Shown: positions 25,519 through 33,200 of the stretch, one piece after another | Layout: every line of letters begins with the position of its first letter | How positions within the stretch are numbered: position 1 is the first letter of the stretch | Source of the DNA: Bdellovibrionales bacterium | GTDB taxonomy: Bacteria > Bdellovibrionota > FAC87 > UBA2466 > JACKAF01 | Assembly: GCA_020435295.1 (NCBI GenBank) | Contig: JAGQZV010000014.1 | Location: 1 to 36,823, forward strand | Direction of reading: 5' to 3' | Length of the DNA: 36,823 nt | Notes under the pieces: generated by a model | The model's database searches: none | Told to the model about the DNA's origin: nothing | Seen by the model: only the letters and a program-made list of their open reading frames with translations | Program-made: the position numbers and the translations under genes

Positions 25519-26433
25519 ATGAAAAAACAGGCTGAAAAAAGAACGGGCTTTGTCGCCATCGTAGGGCCCAGTAATTCGGGGAAATCAACTTTTCTGAATG
25601 CGGCCCTCGGAACCAAGGTCAGCATTGTCTCCCACCGCCCTCAGACCACGTTGCGAGCCGTGAAAGGAATCTTGAATGAGTCCCGGGGGCAGATGATCTT
25701 TGTGGACACACCGGGCCTCATCAAAAGAGACAAATTGATGTCCCGCTCACTAAACCGACTTGCGGACGAGCAGGCCAAGGGTTGTGACGTGGCGGCGTGG
25801 ATGTTTGATGCGTCTCTTAGCAACGTTCTGGAGCGCATTCGTAACATGGCCTCTATCATTCAGAACTGGAAAGGGAAATCGCAATCCCTCTGCGTTTTGA
25901 ACAAGATCGATAAAGTGGATAGGCGAGCCCTTCTGCCGTTATTGATGGAGATAGACAAACTTGGGTTGTTTGAAGAGTTAATTCCCATCTCTGCGCGGCG
26001 ACAAGATGGTGTGCAGCGCGTGGTGGACGTACTTTTTAAGTACTTGCCTGTTGGAGACGCTTTGTACCCGGACGACAAAGTTACCGATCGGTCGGAGGAG
26101 TTTCTGATTTCCGAGATTATTCGCGAAAAGATTTACAAGATAACCAGACAGGAAATCCCTTACTCGGTGCGAGTGGATATTGAGCGCTACGAGGGCCCTA
26201 CTCGTAAAGACATCCCCCATTTTCTAGCGCGCGTGCACTCGGATTCTGATTCTCGAAAAGGGATTCTCATTGGCAAGAAAGGCGACGTGCTTAAGCAGAT
26301 CGGAAGCTTTGCCCGCGAGGATGTGGAGCGTTTGCTCGGCCGCCAAGTCTGTTTGAAACTGCAGGTGGATGTGGAAAAAGATTGGCGAAAAGACGAACGC
26401 CTGGTCCAGCGCTACCTTGAGATTGAGGTCTAA
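25519..26433 (+). CDS. era: GTPase Era
   Basis: The 304-residue GTPase binds 16S rRNA near its 3' end and assists 30S assembly. The G domain has G1 GPSNSGKST (a variant of the usual GRPNVGKST), switch I/II region 'RPQTTLRAVKGI' with DTPGL, and G4 NKID. The C-terminal KH domain begins near 'REKIYKITRQEIPYSVRVDIE' and includes ILIGKKGDVLKQIGSFAREDVE. Length is normal. ATG 25519 lies 3 nt after the rnc stop with only a weak ribosome binding site, so translation probably depends on coupling to rnc. Confidence 0.97.
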   Translation: MKKQAEKRTGFVAIVGPSNSGKSTFLNAALGTKVSIVSHRPQTTLRAVKGILNESRGQMIFVDTPGLIKRDKLMSRSLNRLADEQAKGCDVAAWMFDASLSNVLERIRNMASIIQNWKGKSQSLCVLNKIDKVDRRALLPLLMEIDKLGLFEELIPISARRQDGVQRVVDVLFKYLPVGDALYPDDKVTDRSEEFLISEIIREKIYKITRQEIPYSVRVDIERYEGPTRKDIPHFLARVHSDSDSRKGILIGKKGDVLKQIGSFAREDVERLLGRQVCLKLQVDVEKDWRKDERLVQRYLEIEV

Positions 26434-26434
26434 G

Positions 26435-27706
26435 GTGCTCTCCCGCATTCTCATTGCTGGCCGGCCTAATGTCGGCAAATCGAGTCTGATGAACGCTCTG
26501 CTTGGGTATCGACGGAGCATCGTATGGGATGTGGCGGGAACCACCCAAGACGAACTCTGCGAGAAATTTGAGTGGGACGGCAAGCAAGTGGAATTGGTGG
26601 ATGGGCAGGGTATCGATTCCGAAGCGGACGAGGGGCTTGTGCGCGGCATGCTTAGCCGAGCGGATGCCTGTGTTTTCTTGGTGGATGCGCGTTCGGGGAT
26701 TCTGCCCATGGACCGGTGGCTTGCTGAGGAAATTCGTCGAGCGGAGATTCCGGTACTACTGGGGGTAAACAAAGCCGAGTCGCTCTACGAGGACATTGTC
26801 TGGGACTTCGCGGAATTGGGCTTCGAAGAAATGCTGGCTTTTTCCGCTGCTCACAGACTCCACACGGACAAGATTAAGGACTGGTGTGTCTCGCACGCGC
26901 TGCCCACAGAAGTGGGTGCGTCGGAGGGCGAGATGCTCACGATATCTATTCTGGGGCGTCCCAATGCCGGTAAGTCTACACTGATGAACCGTCTCTGTGG
27001 GGAGGCAGTATCTAAGGTGAGCCCAGTTGCGATGACGACGCGAGATGCGGTGGCGCACGAAGTGGAATATGGGGGGCGGCGTTTTAGGCTTTTGGATACC
27101 GCCGGCATCCGACGCCGCAAAAACCGAAAAGAACCCATCGAAGTGTTCTCCATTCACGCTTCGAAGCGGGCGCTCCGGGAGTCGGATCTGGTATTTCTTC
27201 TTCTCCGATCCACTGAAGAGCTGACGGATCAGGACAAAAAGTTACTGGCGCTAATCGAAGAGGAAGGCAAGCCGACCGTGATCTTTCCGAACTTTTGGGA
27301 TCTGTTGGACGGAGAGAGCCGACGCCTGTTTCTCAGAGAACTCAAATTTTACGTGGCAGCCCAGCCCTACACAGTCGAGCCGATATCTGCGGCTACTGGG
27401 TGGCATGCGGACCGGTGCTTGAAGGCAGCGTTGAAGCTGTCTCAACATTTAGGAAAACGCATTACGACTTCAAGACTCAACGATCGCATGAAACAGATCA
27501 TTTCGCGAAACCCGCCTCCGGTACGAGGAACGGGAAATTTCAATTTGTTGTATGTGAGTCAAGTGAAGGAGACACCTCCGACTTTTGTATTTTTTGGGAA
27601 CCGGCAAGTCCCCGAAAGCTACCGACGCTACCTAAAAAATGAGATCCGCAAGGAGTTTGGATTTCATGGCACTCCGTTGCGGCTCCTATTCCGAGAAAAA
27701 CGTTAG
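26435..27706 (+). CDS. der: Double-GTPase ribosome assembly factor Der (EngA)
   Basis: The 423-residue protein has two tandem GTPase domains and a C-terminal KH-like domain, the diagnostic layout of Der, which acts in 50S subunit assembly. G1 motifs are GRPNVGKSS (first domain) and GRPNAGKST (second); G3 motifs are DGQGI (a variant of DTPG) and DTAGI. The first-domain NKAES replaces the usual NKxD, and the second has 'FPNFWDLL' at the expected G4 position, so both G4 motifs look divergent. GTG 26435 follows the era stop by one base with GAGG upstream; a longer frame to 26369 only overlaps era. Its stop lies 2 nt from that of the convergent trmL. Confidence 0.93.
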   Translation: MLSRILIAGRPNVGKSSLMNALLGYRRSIVWDVAGTTQDELCEKFEWDGKQVELVDGQGIDSEADEGLVRGMLSRADACVFLVDARSGILPMDRWLAEEIRRAEIPVLLGVNKAESLYEDIVWDFAELGFEEMLAFSAAHRLHTDKIKDWCVSHALPTEVGASEGEMLTISILGRPNAGKSTLMNRLCGEAVSKVSPVAMTTRDAVAHEVEYGGRRFRLLDTAGIRRRKNRKEPIEVFSIHASKRALRESDLVFLLLRSTEELTDQDKKLLALIEEEGKPTVIFPNFWDLLDGESRRLFLRELKFYVAAQPYTVEPISAATGWHADRCLKAALKLSQHLGKRITTSRLNDRMKQIISRNPPPVRGTGNFNLLYVSQVKETPPTFVFFGNRQVPESYRRYLKNEIRKEFGFHGTPLRLLFREKR

Positions 27707-27708
27707 CT

Positions 27709-28176
27709 CTAAAAAGTGATCGCGTTTTGGCGAATGGCTTCGTACACACTCACTGCGGCACACTGGGCGAGGTTTAAACTACGCACGAGTTCGGTGCGCA
27801 TCGGAATTTGTACACACGCCTCGGGGTAATTTTCGCGCAAGCTTAATGGCAGCCCCTTGGTTTCGCTTCCGAACACCAGGTAAGCCCCCGGTGGTATCGA
27901 CACCGAATAAAAGGAACGCTTGGAGAACTTAGTGAAGAGAAACAGTTGTTCAGGTTTGCGGGCCTCAAGAAAATGCTCCCAGTTTTCGTACTCCATGACG
28001 TCCAGGTGCGGCCAGTAGTCCAAGCCGGCGCGTTTTACTTTGGATTCGTCGATTGCAAATCCCAACGGGTGAATCAGATGTAGGCTTGCGCCTGTGCACG
28101 CGCAAAGCCGAGCGATAGATCCCGTGTTTTGCGGGATGACCGGTTCGTGCAGGACTATATGGAACCTGACAGACAT
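27709..28176 (-). CDS. trmL: tRNA (cytidine/uridine-34-2'-O)-methyltransferase
   Basis: The 155-residue SPOUT methyltransferase modifies the wobble ribose of leucine tRNAs. Conserved blocks are 'IVLHEPVIPQNTGSIARLCA', 'LHLIHPLGF', 'YLVFGSETKGLP', 'IPMRTELVRSLNLAQCAAV' and SVYEA, which form the SAM-binding trefoil knot of TrmL. Length is typical. ATG 28174-28176 lies inside the 3' end of the aminotransferase gene (22-nt overlap), implying coupling with it. Confidence 0.95.
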   Translation of the reverse strand: MSVRFHIVLHEPVIPQNTGSIARLCACTGASLHLIHPLGFAIDESKVKRAGLDYWPHLDVMEYENWEHFLEARKPEQLFLFTKFSKRSFYSVSIPPGAYLVFGSETKGLPLSLRENYPEACVQIPMRTELVRSLNLAQCAAVSVYEAIRQNAITF

Positions 28177-29258
28177 TCCATCAGGCTATCTACCACTTTT
28201 TGCTGCTCTACGGGGGCCAATTCCGGATAAATGGGGATGGAAAGCACCGTCTGCGAAAGCCGTTCCGCGTTGGGGAACTTGCCTCCGTTCAGGTGTGGGT
28301 GGAGCGCCGCCTGTTGGTTTAGCGACTTCAAGTAGTAGATGCCACACCCTACGCCCCGCCCCTGAAGGGCTTCCATAAGTCCGTTTCGGTTTTCCGGAAT
28401 CCGAAGCGTGAAAAGCGACCAAACGTTTTCACTTTCTGAATGGGAAAGAGGGGGGAGCTTTAGCTTGCCTTGCGCTTCTAAGGGGGCGAGCGCCTCCCGG
28501 TACCGGTGGGCTAGGCGCCTGCGATCCTCCGACCAGGTGTGCACGTGGGGGATTTTTAGCCCGAGGAGGGCGGCCTGCAATGTGTCCAGCCGCCCGTTTG
28601 TTCCGACGCGTTCGAACTGGTCCCGCGCTGTCGCACCGTGCTGAGTGAGGTGGGTCAGAGTGCCAGCAAGCGTTTCGTCGTCTGTGAGAATCGCGCCGGC
28701 GTCGCCGACGGCGCCGATATTCTTTGTAGGGTAAAAGCTCAACGTGTAAAGCTCTGCTCCAGCATTAGGAACACCGATGGATTGGGCTCCATCCTCGATA
28801 AGACGCAGAGATCGACGACGGCACAGCTCGCGGATCGCTGCTAGGTCGTTTTGGCGCCCATACAAATCCACTGCAATGACTGCTTCCGTTGCGGGCGTAA
28901 TGGCGGCTTCTACCCGCTCGGCCGTGACACAGCCGGTTTCCGGGCATACATCGACCAAGACCGGGCGCAGGCCGGCCCAAAGAATCGAGCTAGCACTAGC
29001 GACAAAAGAATACGCCGGGGTGAGGACCTGCGCGCCCGGGCTAAGGCCCAATGCTTTTAACGACAGGATGAGGGCTTCGGTGCCGCTCGAGCAGCCAACC
29101 GCAAAGCGGTAGCCGAGACTTTCGGCCAGAGACGTTTCAAAACTAGTTACCTGTGGCCCGAGGATGTAGTGCCCCGATCGGAGGACTTGCTCAAACTGGC
29201 GCTGGAATTCTGCAAAGTATGGTTCATTCTGGCGGAGCGGAGAAAACAAAGGTATCAA
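28155..29258 (-). CDS. DegT/DnrJ/EryC1/StrS-family PLP aminotransferase
   Basis: The 367-residue fold-type I enzyme usually aminates keto-sugars for surface polysaccharide or antibiotic sugars. 'GCSSGTEALILSLKALGL', 'AYSFVASASSILWAG', 'EDGAQSIG' (PLP-phosphate and ring contacts) and 'YPTKNIGAVGDAGAI' (Schiff-base Lys) are all present. The start is TTG 29256-29258 with a perfect AGGAGG 8 nt upstream; no ATG is in frame. No other sugar-nucleotide genes are adjacent, so the substrate cannot be deduced. It forms a two-gene unit with trmL. Upstream, CGGGAAA (29279-29285) and TTTCCCG (29302-29308) form an inverted repeat in its leader. Confidence 0.93.
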   Translation of the reverse strand: MIPLFSPLRQNEPYFAEFQRQFEQVLRSGHYILGPQVTSFETSLAESLGYRFAVGCSSGTEALILSLKALGLSPGAQVLTPAYSFVASASSILWAGLRPVLVDVCPETGCVTAERVEAAITPATEAVIAVDLYGRQNDLAAIRELCRRRSLRLIEDGAQSIGVPNAGAELYTLSFYPTKNIGAVGDAGAILTDDETLAGTLTHLTQHGATARDQFERVGTNGRLDTLQAALLGLKIPHVHTWSEDRRRLAHRYREALAPLEAQGKLKLPPLSHSESENVWSLFTLRIPENRNGLMEALQGRGVGCGIYYLKSLNQQAALHPHLNGGKFPNAERLSQTVLSIPIYPELAPVEQQKVVDSLMECLSGSI

Positions 29259-29377
29259 CAGCGGTGCCTCCTGTTAACCGGGAAAGTTACAGCATGAGGA
29301 GTTTCCCGCCAATAGGCAAGCTTGGGCAAAGACGCGCTGGGATAGGGCTGCGGGGCCCACAAGGTGCCTTATGAGAC

Positions 29378-29406
29378 TTGTGACCTGCCGAGTTGTGCAC
29401 TAGACT
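29378..29406 (+). promoter_or_regulatory. Possible promoter of miaB
   Basis: TTGTGA (29378-29383) and TAGACT (29401-29406) are spaced 17 nt, each matching four of six consensus bases. They lie 24 nt upstream of the proposed miaB start. Weak evidence from consensus only. Confidence 0.3.
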
Positions 29407-29429
29407 GCCGGCACGAAAGGGTGGCGCGA

Positions 29430-30803
29430 GTGAGCGGGCTAGAGAAATCCATACACATCAAGACCTTCGGTTGTCAGATGAACGTTTTTGACTCCGACCG
29501 AATGGAATCAATTTTGGTGCGGCAGGGATACCGGAAGGAAGCCGATTTGGCGAAGGCGGACGTGCTTTTGATCAATACGTGCAGCATTCGTGACAAATCG
29601 GAGCACAAAGTGCTGAGCTTGCTAGGCCAACTCAAGCCCCTGAAGGAAAAATACCCGCATAAAGTAATTGGGATTACGGGCTGTGTGGGCCAGCGGATGG
29701 GTCGGGCTTTACTCCAACGGGTGGCCCACCTGGATTTGGTCATGGGCCCCGATGGCGTGGAACGGGTCGGCGAACTTGTGGAAGAAGTCGTTTCGCGGGG
29801 ACGGCGAGTGCTTGAAACCTCCTTTGATAACCAGAAAGAGCGCAGCTACTCGCAGCCTGCCGTCATTGATAAGGTGCGGCCCAGCGAATTCTTGACCGTA
29901 ATGAAAGGCTGCGATCACTTCTGCACGTACTGCATCGTGCCCTTCGTCCGTGGTAGGGAGAAAAGCCGTCCGATCGCAGAACTTCTAGATGACGTCCGCC
30001 GTTTTGTGGATCGCGGGACCAAAGAAATTACGTTTCTCGGGCAAAACATAAATACGTACGGGAAACGAACCGGGGAAAGTTTAGCGGAGCTTGTCCTGTG
30101 CACCAACGAGATCCAAGGGGTGGAAAGGATCCGCTATGTAACGTCTCACCCTCGCGATTTGGGAATGGATCTCATTCGGCAATTTGGGCAGGTGGAGAAA
30201 CTATGTCCGGCATTGCATCTGCCCTTTCAGTCCGGAAGTAACGCAGTCTTGAAAAGAATGGCTCGACTATACACGCGCGAAGAATACTTAGAAAAGATCG
30301 CAGCGCTGCGCGCAGCCCGGTCCGATATCGCACTTTCGACCGATGTGATCGTCGGGTTCCCGGGGGAGACGGACCAGGATTTTGAGCAGTCCATGGACGT
30401 TATCCGCGAAGTGGGGTTTTCCGGAGCCTTTCTCTTTAAGTATTCACCTAGGCCCGGCACCCGTGCCTTTGAATTCGGCGAAGAGGTACCTGACAGCGTT
30501 AAAACCGAGCGCCTCGCCCACCTGCAGGAAGTCTGTTTTGGAAAAATTCACGAAGAAAACAAGGGTTTGGTGGGTAGTACCGTTAGCTGTTTGATAGAAG
30601 CCCTCGACAAGAAGGGACGCTACTACACCGGCCGGACACCACACGGAAAACTGGTCCACGTGTTGAACGCTGGGGAGGCCTGTATAGGAAAAATATTGGA
30701 TGTGGAAGTGACCGAGGGCAACGCCTCTAATTTGAAAGGGTATTATGTTGGAGCGCCCAGACAAGACCGAACTCGAGACTCTGAAAAAGCGGTTTCCGCA
30801 TAG
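29430..30803 (+). CDS. miaB: tRNA-2-methylthio-N6-dimethylallyladenosine synthase
   Basis: The 457-residue radical-SAM methylthiotransferase adds a methylthio group to A37 of tRNAs. The N-terminal UPF0004 domain holds three cluster Cys residues (IKTFGCQMN, LLINTCSIRD, GITGCVGQR). The radical-SAM CxxxCxxC is in MKGCDHFCTYCIVPFVRG, with 'YTSHPRD'-like YVTSHPRD and 'ALHLPFQSGSNAVLKRMAR'. A C-terminal TRAM domain follows. I chose GTG 29430 because AAAGGGTGG lies 5 nt upstream and the homologous part begins there; the frame is open back to GTG 29364. The 3' end overlaps the next gene by 59 nt. Confidence 0.96.
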   Translation: MSGLEKSIHIKTFGCQMNVFDSDRMESILVRQGYRKEADLAKADVLLINTCSIRDKSEHKVLSLLGQLKPLKEKYPHKVIGITGCVGQRMGRALLQRVAHLDLVMGPDGVERVGELVEEVVSRGRRVLETSFDNQKERSYSQPAVIDKVRPSEFLTVMKGCDHFCTYCIVPFVRGREKSRPIAELLDDVRRFVDRGTKEITFLGQNINTYGKRTGESLAELVLCTNEIQGVERIRYVTSHPRDLGMDLIRQFGQVEKLCPALHLPFQSGSNAVLKRMARLYTREEYLEKIAALRAARSDIALSTDVIVGFPGETDQDFEQSMDVIREVGFSGAFLFKYSPRPGTRAFEFGEEVPDSVKTERLAHLQEVCFGKIHEENKGLVGSTVSCLIEALDKKGRYYTGRTPHGKLVHVLNAGEACIGKILDVEVTEGNASNLKGYYVGAPRQDRTRDSEKAVSA

Positions 30804-31290
30804 ATACAAGCGCCCCGTTGTGGATCCAACTGCGTACGTCGCCAGCGGCGTGGCGGTCGAAGGAGACGTTACTATCGCGGCGCACGCCAGCCTTTGGTTC
30901 AATGCAGTATTGCGAGGTGACGTGGGGCGAATTGTTATAGGGGAAGGCTCCAACGTTCAAGATCTGTGCATGGTGCACGTGTCCTACGAAAAGAGCTCTA
31001 CACTTGTTGGGAACCACTGCACCATTGGTCACAGCGCGATTCTTCATGGTTGCCAGATCGGCAACCATGTTCTGGTGGGAATGGGCAGCCTCATACTGGA
31101 CAACGCCCAGATTGGTGACTGGGTGATGCTCGGCGCTGGAAGCCTAGTTACCGAAGGGAAAAAAATCCCGTCGGGTACATTGGCATTCGGCCGTCCGGCC
31201 AAAGTGATTAGGGAACTTACTGATAAAGAACGCGAGTATATCGCTTGGAGTTCGGACCACTATCGGCACTTGGCACGAACCTACCTCTAA
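30745..31290 (+). CDS. Gamma-carbonic anhydrase-like hexapeptide-repeat protein
   Basis: The 181-residue protein has a left-handed beta-helix built from hexapeptide repeats (VAVEGDVTIAAHASLWFNAV, NHCTIGHSAILHGCQIG, HVLVGMGSLILDNAQIG). His residues in 'MVHVSY' and 'HCTIGHSAILHG' fit the metal ligands of the gamma-carbonic anhydrase/YrdA family. Many members lack measurable carbonic anhydrase activity, so the reaction is not certain. ATG 30745 has GAAAGGG upstream and lies inside miaB, giving a coupled pair. The stop overlaps the convergent membrane-protein gene by 4 nt (CTAA). Confidence 0.93.
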   Translation: MLERPDKTELETLKKRFPHRYKRPVVDPTAYVASGVAVEGDVTIAAHASLWFNAVLRGDVGRIVIGEGSNVQDLCMVHVSYEKSSTLVGNHCTIGHSAILHGCQIGNHVLVGMGSLILDNAQIGDWVMLGAGSLVTEGKKIPSGTLAFGRPAKVIRELTDKEREYIAWSSDHYRHLARTYL

Positions 31291-32948
31291 GCCTCGTTCG
31301 AACTGGCCAGAAGCGAGCGATTCTTCCGTACCGACCAAGCCGCTCTTTTGAGCGTATAGCCGAACGCCAGCAGCAGACAGAACACGAAAGTAACAGGTTG
31401 CAGGATGTCCACAGAAGTTACGGCCGCCACTGCGTAGATGGTCACGCCGATCAAAAGAGGAATGGCCAGTTGGCCGAGACGGAAGGAGATTAATTTGCGG
31501 ACGCCGATGCGGAACTGAATTGCGGGGAGTAAGTTAAATAAAGAAAGCGGTGAAAGTAAAAGGCCTGCCAGTACGCCGTCCAGAATCGCCGCCTTAATGA
31601 GTGGAACTTGGGGACTTTGCATGTATGCAAAAAGGGAAAAGAAGGCGGCGGAGAAACTTCCAGTTAGAAAGCCCAGTCCCATCCCTGCTAGGAATGTAAA
31701 AAGATACAAGACGCGCGGGTGGGCGCGCGGATTGAAGAGCTCTAAGGCAAGATCTATCACCCCCGACTCTACGCTTACCACCATAATGAAAATACCCATG
31801 AAAAGTACGCTCATCCAGGGGTAACAGAGGTTGAGACTAGCCTTGAGATGTAGGTCTTTAGGCCACAGCAGTTCTCCCAAGACTAAAGCCATTCCAAAAC
31901 GGGTGACGGAATTGATTCCCTGCAAAGCAGGGATAAATTGACGGGCAATTTCAATAACAGCCAAAACCGCCATCGCACGCCAAAAATTGGGGAGCTTCCA
32001 GACTACGCGCTGTTTGCGCGCGGGCTTCAACCACAATTGGATGGCGTATAAGAACAGCACTGCAAAGGTGAAGTAGCGCGGTAAGAGAAGACTCTCTTTA
32101 AAAAGGCTGCGCAGATTTCCGAAATGGATGGTCAGTAAATATAGGCTGACCGCGGTGAAAACGAACTGGGCTTCCAGAAAAGGGAAGATCCACCCGCTGC
32201 GATTAGGGACCATCACCTTTCCAAAAAGTGTAAAAGCGGTTGGGTTCCAAAGTCCCGCCAGTGCAGCGACACCTCGGTTCAACCAAGACTCGTGCGGTTT
32301 TTGCTCGACGGGGATCCCGTTTCCCCGCTGGCTGCGTACTTGTTGGATACTCAGCCAAAGCACGATCAATCCCAACCCAACCAGTGTCTGATCCGCGGTG
32401 AGGGCGATGTACGCACTGTGCCCCATAAGATCGAACATGCGGATTAGATTTCCGCCACTCAGCATGAACAGATAGGAAATCAACATGAAGCTGAATTTCC
32501 AAAGGCGGAATTCGAAAAATAAAGCCAGCACGAATACAACAACCGGTAGGAAACTAAGAGGGCGAGGTGTGTCGACGCTGAAAGAGCGCAGTAAGAGCAG
32601 CTGCCCCTCCCGCTGCACTTGTACACTCACCACCCAAAGTGTGCGCAGATCGAAACGAGTAGAGTGTTCTTGGTGGACCACAAGGTCACATTTTCGCTGC
32701 GATTCGCCACCTTCCAAGGAGTCTATCGCGAGCCACCCCAAAAAAAGGCGTTCGTACTGCGTGTCGTTTTGCGTGCTGAGTACGTCGCACTGATTGCGCA
32801 GCAGAGCGCGCATGCCCGCGCCCTCCTGGCTCCACGCGCGTTCTAGGCGATGAGCGGCTACACGCCCTTCGTTAAACGGGGCAAAGTGCAGGATCAATCC
32901 AACGAGAACTACCGCAAAGAAAAAGGAAATGGTTTGAGAGGCTTTCAT
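31287..32948 (-). CDS. Polytopic inner-membrane protein, unknown family
   Basis: The 553-residue product has an N-terminal helix (ISFFFAVVLVGLILHFA), then a soluble, presumably periplasmic domain of about 100 residues with two Cys (NQCDVLS, RKCDLVV). About a dozen further hydrophobic helices fill the rest, e.g. LSFLPVVVFVLALFF, LVGLGLIVLWLSI, FTFAVLFLYAIQLWL, WMSVLFMGIFIMVV and YLFTFLAGMGLGFLTGSF. The C-terminal third resembles general transporter-like membrane domains, but no family is recognised. ATG 32946-32948. It is a single-gene unit with its own promoter and converges on the gamma-carbonic anhydrase gene. A solute transporter or membrane enzyme would be a guess. Confidence 0.82.
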   Translation of the reverse strand: MKASQTISFFFAVVLVGLILHFAPFNEGRVAAHRLERAWSQEGAGMRALLRNQCDVLSTQNDTQYERLFLGWLAIDSLEGGESQRKCDLVVHQEHSTRFDLRTLWVVSVQVQREGQLLLLRSFSVDTPRPLSFLPVVVFVLALFFEFRLWKFSFMLISYLFMLSGGNLIRMFDLMGHSAYIALTADQTLVGLGLIVLWLSIQQVRSQRGNGIPVEQKPHESWLNRGVAALAGLWNPTAFTLFGKVMVPNRSGWIFPFLEAQFVFTAVSLYLLTIHFGNLRSLFKESLLLPRYFTFAVLFLYAIQLWLKPARKQRVVWKLPNFWRAMAVLAVIEIARQFIPALQGINSVTRFGMALVLGELLWPKDLHLKASLNLCYPWMSVLFMGIFIMVVSVESGVIDLALELFNPRAHPRVLYLFTFLAGMGLGFLTGSFSAAFFSLFAYMQSPQVPLIKAAILDGVLAGLLLSPLSLFNLLPAIQFRIGVRKLISFRLGQLAIPLLIGVTIYAVAAVTSVDILQPVTFVFCLLLAFGYTLKRAAWSVRKNRSLLASSNEA

Positions 32949-32971
32949 CCTGGATTGCTTTGGTTCTTATT

Positions 32972-33000
32972 AGTATACCGAGAAAGTATAAGAATGTTGA
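32972..33000 (-). promoter_or_regulatory. Putative promoter of the membrane-protein gene
   Basis: On the minus strand TCAACA (32995-33000) and TATACT (32972-32977) are separated by 17 nt. The -10 matches five of six consensus bases and lies 23 nt upstream of the ATG. Confidence 0.45.
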
Positions 33001-33200
33001 ATATCTAGCTCAACCCGCCGCAGTACGTGGCTACTTTGCGACTAAACGCGTTGACATTGGGACGGCGCGTGAGGTGAATAACACGAAGGATTGCAGGAGC
33101 GGGGGCGGGTTGGCGCATACTCTTTTTCGATCCGACGTATCCCGGAAGGTCAGCCGCACTCTCGAATGAGCAAAAAAAATAGTCACATGAGGAGCGATCT

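Noticed and set aside
26224-26772. Minus-strand open frame (182 codons) across the era/der junction
   Set aside because: It is antisense to two well-conserved GTPase genes, Ser-rich and without motifs.
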